Shown here: piece after piece, positions 1 to 5,308 of the stretch
How the letters are laid out: every line of letters starts with the position of its first letter
Position numbering within the stretch: position 1 is the stretch's first letter
DNA from: an uncultured Eggerthellaceae bacterium
GTDB lineage: Bacteria; Actinomycetota; Coriobacteriia; Coriobacteriales; Eggerthellaceae
NCBI GenBank assembly: GCA_910588905.1
Contig: CAJURZ010000011.1
Coordinates: forward strand, 63,475-71,283
Reading direction: 5' to 3'
Length of the DNA stretch: 7,809 nt
Translations under genes and position numbers: made by a program
The notes under the pieces: generated by a model
Seen by the model: only the letters and a program-made list of their open reading frames with translations
Databases searched by the model: none
What the model was told of the DNA's origin: nothing

Positions 1-41
1 GGGTCGAAGGCTCCAAGGACGCGAAGAGCCCGATCGAGTAG
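1..41 (+). CDS. Possible 3' end of an unidentified plus-strand gene
   Basis: The third frame gives VEGSKDAKSPIE and then a TAG stop at 39-41. Third codon positions in these twelve codons are almost all G or C, as in the certain genes of this window, which suggests real coding sequence. The piece is too short to assign to a family. The next genes are on the opposite strand, so this would be the end of a transcription unit, which fits the hairpins that follow. The assignment rests only on codon character and position, and chance is a real alternative. Confidence 0.35.
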   Translation, partial: VEGSKDAKSPIE

Positions 42-53
42 ATCAGGCTCTTC
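23..53 (+). other. Hairpin across the stop codon of the leftmost partial gene
   Basis: GAAGAGCC (23-30) pairs with GGCTCTTC (46-53). Inside it, after one C/A mismatch, GATC (32-35) pairs with GATC (41-44) around a five-base loop GAGTA. The presumed stop codon TAG at 39-41 lies in the loop and the inner stem. No run of T follows, so it is not a classical intrinsic terminator. It may help 3'-end formation together with the next hairpin. Confidence 0.35.
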
Positions 54-78
54 CGAGTAGTTGCCTCAGGCTACGCTC

Positions 79-110
79 AAGAGGCGGGGGTGCCATCACC
101 TCCGCCTCTT
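79..110. terminator. Bidirectional hairpin between convergent units
   Basis: A 12-base arm (79-90, AAGAGGCGGGGG) pairs with 99-110 (CCTCCGCCTCTT) through eleven Watson-Crick pairs and one G-T wobble, around an eight-base loop TGCCATCA. It lies between the presumed plus-strand gene end at 41 and the stop codon at 123 of the minus-strand small gene, where a shared terminator is expected. Neither side carries a proper T-run. Such U-poor hairpins are common at gene ends in high-GC Gram-positive bacteria, so termination is inferred rather than shown. Confidence 0.55.
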
Positions 111-122
111 CTCATGTACACC

Positions 123-356
123 CTATGATAGGCTCGGGGCCAGGCTGGGGGTGAATTCCGGGCTCGCAGTGATCGTGGACGGGAACATCGAGGGGGTTGC
201 CATGTAGATGTTGCTCGTGGGTACGGCATCCTTCTCGATCATGTTGCCGATGGCTGAGCTTGCGGCCGCCTGGCTTATGCCCATGTTCGCGAACCTGTCC
301 ATCAGGCCTGCGCAATACTTCGCGTCTATGGTATCGAGGGTGTTCATCTTCATCAT
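123..356 (-). CDS. Orphan small protein, 77 residues, downstream of the PucR-type regulator
   Basis: I do not recognise this protein. The frame stays open back to 473, but the start is placed at 356 because AGAAGGAG (370-363) lies six bases before ATG ATG AAG ATG, a near-ideal ribosome site; a second in-frame ATG follows at once. The product has two parts. Residues about 4-45 look helical, with an alanine- and serine-rich stretch around residues 29-36 and one cysteine at 15. Residues about 46-77 are rich in Pro, Ser and Thr (PTSNIYMATPSMFPS and similar), probably disordered. There is no signal peptide or membrane segment. It follows the regulator gene in the same direction after 135 bases and could be co-transcribed with it or have its own promoter. 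A plus-strand frame over the same bases (208-495) lacks a ribosome site and is less likely. Confidence 0.6.
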   Translation of the reverse strand: MMKMNTLDTIDAKYCAGLMDRFANMGISQAAASSAIGNMIEKDAVPTSNIYMATPSMFPSTITASPEFTPSLAPSLS

Positions 357-362
357 CTCTAT

Positions 363-370
363 CTCCTTCT
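363..370 (-). promoter_or_regulatory. Strong ribosome binding site deciding the start of the small gene
   Basis: AGAAGGAG on the minus strand, six bases before the ATG at 356. It is the main reason for trusting this small gene and for choosing the 77-residue form over the 116-residue frame, whose first ATG at 473 falls inside the palindrome at 460-475. Confidence 0.65.
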
Positions 371-459
371 CAGATGTGGTCTGCATCACTGACGAAGAAG
401 AGTCTACGGAGATAGGGTGCTGGAGGTTTCGTGGATCGTGCAAAGATGAGGCGCCTTCA

Positions 460-475
460 TTGTGCGAGAGCACAA
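460..475. repeat. Perfect 16-base dyad TTGTGC-N4-GCACAA
   Basis: TTGTGC (460-465) and GCACAA (470-475) are exact inverted copies around GAGA (TCTC on the minus strand). The dyad begins 16 bases downstream of the regulator's stop codon and 104 bases before the small gene. As DNA it resembles the operator of a dimeric repressor. As RNA it is only a 6-bp hairpin without a T-run, so a terminator role is weak. Function is unknown. Confidence 0.4.
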
Positions 476-491
476 GAGCAGCCGCTGAGTC

Positions 492-1652
492 CTAGAGGCG
501 CCCCTGGGCGATGCGCGCCATCATGAGGACGAGGGTGAGCTCCCGATCGCTCAGGAAAGAGCAGCCAGTGGCTTCCTTGATCTTCTTGATGCGATACCGG
601 ACCGTGTTGGGATGCTGGTAGAGCAACTCCGCTGTTTCCTTCATATCGCCGAAGGAGAGCGCATAGGCTTCGGCTGTCTCATGGAGATTGCTCCCATGGA
701 GGCGGTCGTGCTCGTCTAAGAGGTCGAAGATGTGCTGAGCGGTCCTCGCGAAGAGGCGGTCAGTGGACGCCGCGGCATGGAAGGCATCCAGGCGCAGCTG
801 AGACCATCGCATGGCCTGAGCCTGCTCGATGCGCGCCGTCCTCAGAGCAGCCAATGCCTGGCGAATGGCAAGATCGCCCTCTTCTAGGGGCATCTCTTGG
901 GAGATGCCGCAGCGAACGTCTCCCAGCTGCTCCACGAGACGAGCCAGGTTCGCCTCGTCTATGGTGATGACGGTCTGCGGTTTGCGTGAGAAGGAGATGA
1001 ACCCCATGAGGGTGCCCTTGTATGAGCCCGTAGAGCATCCTTCGACATCGGGGAAACGCTGGGCGTATTCGCTGAGCACCTCCGCAAGCGCTCCCTTCAG
1101 CGCTCGTTGAGCCGCTTCGTCATCATCGGCCGCCGTCAGTGCGATGCATTGGAGGGCGCCTCCCGTGGCATTCGCTATCTGGAAGATGGTGTTGCGGACA
1201 TGGGCGCCGTCGGAAGGCTCCAGGAGCGATCCGATCAAGGCGCTCTGCTTGGAGGATTCGCGGTCGTGGTCGATGAGGTTCATGGCTTCGGTGATGATCC
1301 GCTCCATGTATTTACCCTCATAGAACAGGATGGGAACGCCTGATGCGGCCGAAGCCTTCGCTACGGGTTCGGTGACCTCCTTCAGGGCGACAGGCTTGAT
1401 GGTGATGGCGGCCACGTTGCGACCGATCAGCTTCAGGAGGGCCTCTTCGGCAAGATCGGGATCGGCTTGGGCGAAACCCAGGGTGGTGAAGATGCATTCA
1501 CCCGGGATGAAGACCTCATAGCTGTCGAAGAAAGGTTCGTAATCGAGCGTCCCACAATTGATGACCGGGCGGCTCTCGTAGCCTTCGCAGGGACAGGCGA
1601 GCCAGATCCTCTCGAAGACGGGGAGTTCGACGATATCCTGCACAGTGATCAA
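492..1652 (-). CDS. PucR-family transcriptional regulator
   Basis: A cytoplasmic DNA-binding regulator of the PucR/CdaR-like class. From the chosen start the protein has 386 residues in the usual order: a PucR N-terminal ligand-type domain (about 1-125), a central GGDEF-like region (about 150-290), and a C-terminal helix-turn-helix (about 335-362, ending in HPNTVRYRIKKIKEATG, the family hallmark). The start is set at TTG 1652: GAAAGGA (1665-1659) lies seven bases upstream, and the resulting N-terminus, (M)ITVQDIVELPVF, matches the family's typical beginning. The ATG at 1682 would add ten residues, has no ribosome site and touches a likely -10 element. Members usually activate purine, amino-acid or similar catabolic genes in response to a metabolite. 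No such gene is adjacent: the divergent neighbour is ruvC and the downstream one is an orphan small gene. The ligand and targets cannot be inferred. Confidence 0.93.
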   Translation of the reverse strand: MITVQDIVELPVFERIWLACPCEGYESRPVINCGTLDYEPFFDSYEVFIPGECIFTTLGFAQADPDLAEEALLKLIGRNVAAITIKPVALKEVTEPVAKASAASGVPILFYEGKYMERIITEAMNLIDHDRESSKQSALIGSLLEPSDGAHVRNTIFQIANATGGALQCIALTAADDDEAAQRALKGALAEVLSEYAQRFPDVEGCSTGSYKGTLMGFISFSRKPQTVITIDEANLARLVEQLGDVRCGISQEMPLEEGDLAIRQALAALRTARIEQAQAMRWSQLRLDAFHAAASTDRLFARTAQHIFDLLDEHDRLHGSNLHETAEAYALSFGDMKETAELLYQHPNTVRYRIKKIKEATGCSFLSDRELTLVLMMARIAQGRL

Positions 1653-1682
1653 AGGGCATCCTTTCAGAGAGGATGGGGGCAT

Positions 1683-1691
1683 TGTATATCA
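1683..1691 (-). promoter_or_regulatory. Extended -10 promoter of the PucR-type regulator gene
   Basis: The minus strand reads TGATATACA, that is TG-N-TATACA, with four of six bases of the -10 consensus plus the extended TG. Transcription from it would begin near 1676, leaving a leader of about 24 bases that holds the GAAAGGA ribosome site and ends at the TTG start at 1652. No good -35 is visible, as expected for extended -10 promoters. Confidence 0.4.
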
Positions 1692-1765
1692 CGGATGCCA
1701 TCGGTGGGGAAGGGTTGCCCGTGCTGCCCTTCTCGGTGCGACGGGAAGATCGACGGTGCTCATAG

Positions 1766-1779
1766 CAAACATATGTACT
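1766..1779. promoter_or_regulatory. Degenerate LexA/DinR-like SOS box before ruvC
   Basis: The sequence CAAACATATGTACT matches the Gram-positive and actinobacterial LexA consensus CGAAC-N4-GTTCG at seven of ten fixed positions; its core contains the palindrome ACATATGT (1769-1776). It overlaps the upstream edge of the proposed ruvC -10 hexamer, where a bound repressor would block RNA polymerase. Ruv genes are SOS-controlled in many bacteria, including via LexA in mycobacteria. The half-site mismatches make this a candidate only. Confidence 0.35.
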
Positions 1780-1784
1780 ATCAT
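1779..1784 (+). promoter_or_regulatory. Probable -10 element of the ruvC-ruvA-ruvB-nagA unit
   Basis: TATCAT matches five of six -10 consensus bases, 33 bases before the ruvC ATG, giving a leader of about 25 bases that contains the ribosome site. The -35 region at the right distance (near 1756-1761, GTGCTC) is poor. The same hexamer TATCAT serves as the proposed -10 of xerD. Confidence 0.4.
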
Positions 1785-1816
1785 GGGATGCATCGGATGA
1801 GCCAGGCAGGAGGGAC

Positions 1817-2341
1817 ATGGACAGGATCGTCTTGGGAATAGACCCGGGGCTTGCCAACACGGGTTGGGGGATCGTGCAGCAGAGCGGCACGCAGCTCTCC
1901 TGTGTGGCCTATGGCTGCGTGGCCACTTCGAAGAAGACCGAGCTCTCCTTGCGGCTCAAGAAGATCCATGATCAGGTCCTGGCAGTGGCAACGCGCTTCA
2001 AGCCCAGTTGCGTGGGCATCGAAACGGTCTGGTTCGGGCAGAACGTCACAGCCGCTTTCGGCACCGGACAGGCTCGGGGTGCAGCCCTCGTGGCTTGCGC
2101 AGAATGCGGCTTGGAGGTTGCGGAATTCACGCCCAACCAGATAAAGATGGCGGTCGTGGGCTTCGGCACTGCAGACAAGGAGCAGGTGCAGTACATGGTC
2201 CAGCGAACGCTTCGCCTTGAAGAGGTGCCCAACCCCGATCATGCTGCTGATGCGCTGGCAGCCGCCATCTGCTATACCACCCATGACGGTTACGCCCAGG
2301 CGGAGAAGCGCTTTCTGGAACTAGCGCGCTCCAGCACGTAA
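1817..2341 (+). CDS. ruvC: Holliday junction endodeoxyribonuclease RuvC
   Basis: RuvC is the dimeric resolvase that cuts four-way DNA junctions symmetrically, working with RuvA and RuvB in recombinational repair. The 174-residue length is normal. All four metal-binding catalytic residues can be placed: Asp9 in GIDPG, Glu69 in GIETVW, and His142 and Asp145 in PDHAADALA. The third ligand is His, as in Thermus RuvC, not Asp as in E. coli. The central GQARGAAL segment is intact. Trp72 stands where E. coli has Phe69, the aromatic near the junction. AGGAGG (1808-1813) precedes the ATG by only three bases, close but acceptable; no other in-frame start is near. It leads the ruv cluster, and its TAA stop lies within a 19-base palindrome. 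Confidence 0.97.
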   Translation: MDRIVLGIDPGLANTGWGIVQQSGTQLSCVAYGCVATSKKTELSLRLKKIHDQVLAVATRFKPSCVGIETVWFGQNVTAAFGTGQARGAALVACAECGLEVAEFTPNQIKMAVVGFGTADKEQVQYMVQRTLRLEEVPNPDHAADALAAAICYTTHDGYAQAEKRFLELARSST

Positions 2342-2349
2342 CGTGCTGG
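2331..2349 (+). repeat. 19-base palindrome over the ruvC stop codon
   Basis: CCAGCACGT (2331-2339) and ACGTGCTGG (2341-2349) are exact inverted copies around a single A. In RNA this forms a 7-bp stem (CCAGCAC/GUGCUGG) with loop GUAAC. The ruvC TAA (2339-2341) sits in the loop, and the ruvA ribosome site begins 15 bases after the hairpin. No T-run follows, so full termination is unlikely. It may tune read-through, mRNA stability or translational coupling between ruvC and ruvA. Confidence 0.5.
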
Positions 2350-2377
2350 TTGGCTCATAGGAGAAGGAGGACGGTCG

Positions 2378-2959
2378 ATGATAGCCTTTCTAGAGGGCAC
2401 GGTGGCGCTCAAGTCATCAACGGGGGCGGTGCTGAACGTATCGGGGGTGGGTTATGAGCTGCTCATGTCCGCGTCTTCGGTCGCCCTGCTGCCCGCTGAG
2501 GGCAGCCAAGCCCATGTGATCACCTATCTTTCCGTGTCGGATAGTGGCGTTGTCCTCTATGGCTTCATCGAGCCTGAGGAAGAGGCGCTGTTCAAGGCTC
2601 TGATAGCAGTGAGCGGCATCGGGCCGAAGATGGCTCTCGGCGCGCTTTCGGCGCTGTCTCCCGAAGAGCTCTCTGCGGCGGTCATGGCTGAGGACGTGAA
2701 GGCCCTCTCCAAGATCCCAGGCATCGGGAAGAAGACGGCTTCGCGCATGGTGTTGGAGCTGAAGGGGTCATTGCCCTCCCTGGCGTCAGATGATGCGCCT
2801 GGGCTGCAGAAGCGCTCGGATGCCTTCAAGAACGCGGTGGACGCGCTCTTGTCCATGGGGTTCACGAAGGCAGAGATAGACGTTGCTCTCCAGGGTGCCC
2901 CTGTAGATGCCTCAGAAGAGCTGTTGCTACAATATGCCCTGAAGAGGGTAGGCGCTTAA
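2378..2959 (+). CDS. ruvA: Holliday junction branch migration protein RuvA
   Basis: RuvA tetramers bind the Holliday junction and load the RuvB motor rings. The 193 residues show domain I (OB fold, about 1-63, with GVGYEL and LYGF), domain II with two helix-hairpin-helix motifs (VSGIGPKMAL, 78-87, and IPGIGKKTAS, 113-122), and a C-terminal RuvB-contact domain III (about 147-193) after a flexible linker. AAGGAGG (2364-2370) lies seven bases before ATG 2378, an ideal spacing. The acidic pin, Glu55-Asp56 in E. coli, reads Asp55-Ser56 here by alignment on the following LYGF, so one acid is missing and the preceding Arg is also Ser. The gene follows ruvC after 36 bases. Confidence 0.97.
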   Translation: MIAFLEGTVALKSSTGAVLNVSGVGYELLMSASSVALLPAEGSQAHVITYLSVSDSGVVLYGFIEPEEEALFKALIAVSGIGPKMALGALSALSPEELSAAVMAEDVKALSKIPGIGKKTASRMVLELKGSLPSLASDDAPGLQKRSDAFKNAVDALLSMGFTKAEIDVALQGAPVDASEELLLQYALKRVGA

Positions 2960-3008
2960 CGGGAGCTTGGGGTCGAAGGCCCTGATCAAGAGAAGGTCGA
3001 AGGTTCGC

Positions 3009-4088
3009 TTGAGAGATGACATAGAGATAGAGGGCATGGTCTTCGAGGCTGCCAGCGCCCATCAGAAGGCTGCGAAGCCCGAGCTTGAGCCGCGGGGCGT
3101 GGATCCAACGCTCTGCGAAGAGGACATCACCATCGATCGGTCCCTGCGTCCGAAGATGCTGGCTGATTACGTGGGCCAGACGAAGGTGAAGGAGTCCCTA
3201 TCCATCCTCATCCAGGCGGCCCAAGACCGCAAGGATACTCCTGACCACATCTTGTTCTCAGGCCCTCCGGGCTTGGGCAAGACCACTCTGGCCGTGGTGG
3301 TGGCCAATGAGCTGGGATGCAACATCCGCACCACCAGCGGGCCTGCCATCGCGCGTACGGGAGACTTGGCGGCCATCCTCACCAATCTGGAGGCAGGGGA
3401 CGTCCTCTTCATCGATGAGATCCACCGCATGAACCGGGCGGTGGAGGAGGTGCTCTATCCGGCCTTGGAGGATTTCTCCTTGGATATCGTAGTGGGCAAG
3501 GGCCCGGCTGCTCGTTCCATTCGCTTGGATATCCCTCAGTTCACGTTGATCGGAGCCACCACGCGCACAGGGCTTCTCACTGGACCCTTGCGAGACCGGT
3601 TCGGTATCGCCTTCCGCCTGCAGTATTACACGCCAGAAGAGCTGGCGGGCATCGTGAAGCGCTCCGCTTCCATTCTGGAGGTAGACGTGGACGAGAAGGG
3701 GGCTCTGGAGATAGCGCGCCGGTCGCGGGGTACGCCGCGCTTGGCGAACCGCATGCTCAAGCGGGTGCGGGATTGGGCGCAGGTCAGGGCCGGGGGATCC
3801 ATCACCGAATCGATAGCCGCTGAGGCGCTCCAGTTCTTCGAGGTGGACAGCTTGGGGCTGGATGCCATGGACAACAAGGTGCTCGAAGTGCTCTGCGTGC
3901 AGTTCTCGGGTAGGGCAGTGGGCCTCACCACATTGGCCTCGGCCCTCTCTGAGGAGACTGACACCATAGAGGATGTCTATGAGCCCTATCTCATGCAGCA
4001 GGGATTGATCGTACGTACGCCAAAGGGGCGCCAGGCAACGCCGAGGGCCTACGAACATCTGGGGCTCTCACTGCCCCTGGGTGTCTGA
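3009..4088 (+). CDS. ruvB: Holliday junction branch migration ATPase RuvB
   Basis: RuvB is the hexameric AAA+ motor that drives branch migration on RuvA-bound junctions. Counting from TTG 3009 (359 residues), the motifs are: Walker A GPPGLGKT (85-92), Walker B FIDEIH (134-139), sensor 1 GATTRTG (182-188), arginine-finger segment LRDRFG (194-199), sensor 2 GTPRLANR (241-248), and a C-terminal winged helix with VGLTTLASAL and DTIEDVYEPYL. The start is uncertain. TTG 3009 has GAAGG five bases upstream. TTG 2967 gives 373 residues but has GGGAG only one base away, too close. ATG 3036 gives 350 residues with only a weak upstream GAG. All carry a longer tail before LRPKMLADYVGQ than E. coli RuvB. 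The gene follows ruvA in the same unit. Confidence 0.95.
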   Translation: MRDDIEIEGMVFEAASAHQKAAKPELEPRGVDPTLCEEDITIDRSLRPKMLADYVGQTKVKESLSILIQAAQDRKDTPDHILFSGPPGLGKTTLAVVVANELGCNIRTTSGPAIARTGDLAAILTNLEAGDVLFIDEIHRMNRAVEEVLYPALEDFSLDIVVGKGPAARSIRLDIPQFTLIGATTRTGLLTGPLRDRFGIAFRLQYYTPEELAGIVKRSASILEVDVDEKGALEIARRSRGTPRLANRMLKRVRDWAQVRAGGSITESIAAEALQFFEVDSLGLDAMDNKVLEVLCVQFSGRAVGLTTLASALSEETDTIEDVYEPYLMQQGLIVRTPKGRQATPRAYEHLGLSLPLGV

Positions 4089-4106
4089 GAAAGGAAAGGG
4101 ATCGTC

Positions 4107-5246
4107 ATGGGTAACTGTGATCAGGTGGCCGCCATCACTGGTGGCAAGGTGTTCTACGGGAACGGGTTCGAAACCAAGGATGTCTTCGTCAAGGAGGACA
4201 GGTTCGCCGCTGCGAAGGGTGAGGGGGCGAATATCAGCGCTGAGGGGTGCATCGTCATCCCCGGCTTGGTGGACATACACTTCCATGGCGCAGCAGGGGG
4301 GGACATCAGCGACGGGGACGAAGCGGGGCTCCATGCCCTTACAGCCTATGAGGCCTCCCGGGGCATCACGGCGGTATGCCCCGCTACCATGACCCTTTCC
4401 TTCGAGCAGCTCTCTGCCGCCATGGAGGTGGCTCGTAGCTTCGATCCAGCCTGCAATGAGGCTGATCTTGTGGGCATCAACCTGGAAGGCCCCTATATCT
4501 CTCCCTCGAAGGTAGGGGCGCAGAACCCGGAATACGTTCGCAATCCCGATGCGGATGAATTCAAGCAGCTGCAATCCATGGCGGATGGGCTCATCAAGCT
4601 GGTGGATATAGCCCCTGAGGAGCCCGGTTCCGATGCCTTCATCGAGGAGATGAAGGATGAGGTGCGGATATCCATTGCCCATTCCTGTGCCGACTATGAC
4701 GCAGCGCGTCATGCCTTCGAAAAGGGTGCGCGTCATCTGACCCATCTCTACAACGCCATGGACCCCATGCACCACCGCAAGCCTGGCCCTATCCCGGCAG
4801 CGGCTGAGCGCGATGACGTTACCGCTGAGATCATCGCAGACGGGGTGCATATCCATCCGTCCATGGTGCGCTTGGCGTTCAATATGTTCGGCGATGACCG
4901 GATGATCCTCATCTCTGACACGCTGCGCGCGGCGGGGCTTGAGGACGGCACCTATGACCTGGGAGGCCAAGACGTCACTGTTCGGGGCCCTGAAGCGCGC
5001 ATCGCCAATGGAGCCTTAGCCGGGTCTGTGAGCGATCTCATGCGCTGCTTCCGCGTAGCGGTGAAGGAGATGGATATCCCGCTCGTGAGCGCAGTGAAGG
5101 CGGCCACCATCAATCCGGCGCGGGCCATCCGGATAGAGGGCGAATACGGCAGCATCCAAGAGGGTCATGTGGCCGATGCGGTCATCTTGGATGAGGACAC
5201 CTTGGATATCGTTCAGGTCATCCTACGAGGCCGGGCCATCCTGTAG
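4107..5246 (+). CDS. nagA: N-acetylglucosamine-6-phosphate deacetylase
   Basis: NagA removes acetate from GlcNAc-6-phosphate to give glucosamine-6-phosphate, the entry of amino sugars and recycled peptidoglycan into glycolysis or cell-wall synthesis. The 379 residues match family length. Visible amidohydrolase signatures: the metal-site DIHFHG (His58, His60), LEGPY with metal-binding Glu127, His192 in IAHS, His213 in THLYNAM, His248 in ADGVHIHP, and the catalytic Asp271 in ISDTLRAAG. A C-terminal beta segment (GSIQEGHVADAVILD) completes the fold. AAAGGG (4095-4100) is six bases before the ATG, and only 18 bases separate it from the ruvB stop, so co-transcription with ruvCAB is likely. No nagB or transport gene is in the window. 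The substrate is inferred from the family; a related N-acetylhexosamine phosphate is possible. Confidence 0.93.
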   Translation: MGNCDQVAAITGGKVFYGNGFETKDVFVKEDRFAAAKGEGANISAEGCIVIPGLVDIHFHGAAGGDISDGDEAGLHALTAYEASRGITAVCPATMTLSFEQLSAAMEVARSFDPACNEADLVGINLEGPYISPSKVGAQNPEYVRNPDADEFKQLQSMADGLIKLVDIAPEEPGSDAFIEEMKDEVRISIAHSCADYDAARHAFEKGARHLTHLYNAMDPMHHRKPGPIPAAAERDDVTAEIIADGVHIHPSMVRLAFNMFGDDRMILISDTLRAAGLEDGTYDLGGQDVTVRGPEARIANGALAGSVSDLMRCFRVAVKEMDIPLVSAVKAATINPARAIRIEGEYGSIQEGHVADAVILDEDTLDIVQVILRGRAIL

Positions 5247-5268
5247 TTCGATCCTGCAGCCTGCTCAC

Positions 5269-5302
5269 GATGCGGATGGCCTCGTTGGAGGCGGTCCGCA
5301 TC
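5269..5302. terminator. Shared hairpin between convergent nagA and DUF1846 genes
   Basis: GATGCGGA (5269-5276) pairs with TCCGCATC (5295-5302). Inside, after one T-G wobble and one G/G mismatch, GCCTC (5279-5283) pairs with GAGGC (5288-5292) around the loop GTTG. It lies in the 62-base gap between the nagA stop (5246) and the DUF1846 stop (5309), where it can serve both strands. Neither side has a T-run, as with the hairpin at 79-110. Confidence 0.65.
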
Positions 5303-5308
5303 AGGGAC

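Noticed and set aside
357..473. N-terminal extension of the small gene to ATG 473
   Set aside because: There is no ribosome site at 473, and the strong site at 370-363 points to ATG 356. The extension would also cover the dyad at 460-475.
208..495. 95-residue plus-strand frame opposite the small gene
   Set aside because: It has no ribosome site before ATG 208 and is antisense to the frame with the near-ideal AGAAGGAG site. It runs into the end of the regulator gene.
1781..2284. 167-residue minus-strand open frame across ruvC
   Set aside because: It is a shadow of ruvC, would overlap the ruvC promoter, and has no recognisable motifs.
1..2980. GGGTCGAAGGC present both at 1-11 and at 2970-2980 as a dispersed repeat
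   Set aside because: An 11-base match in GC-rich sequence is weak evidence, and the flanks are unrelated. It is probably chance.
3258..4058. 266-residue minus-strand open frame across ruvB
   Set aside because: It lies wholly inside a certain ruvB with all AAA+ motifs. The translation is low-information and rich in Arg, His and Gly, typical of antisense frames.
4068..4970. 300-residue minus-strand open frame across nagA
   Set aside because: It is a shadow of the certain nagA frame caused by GC-rich third positions. Its translation shows no family motif.
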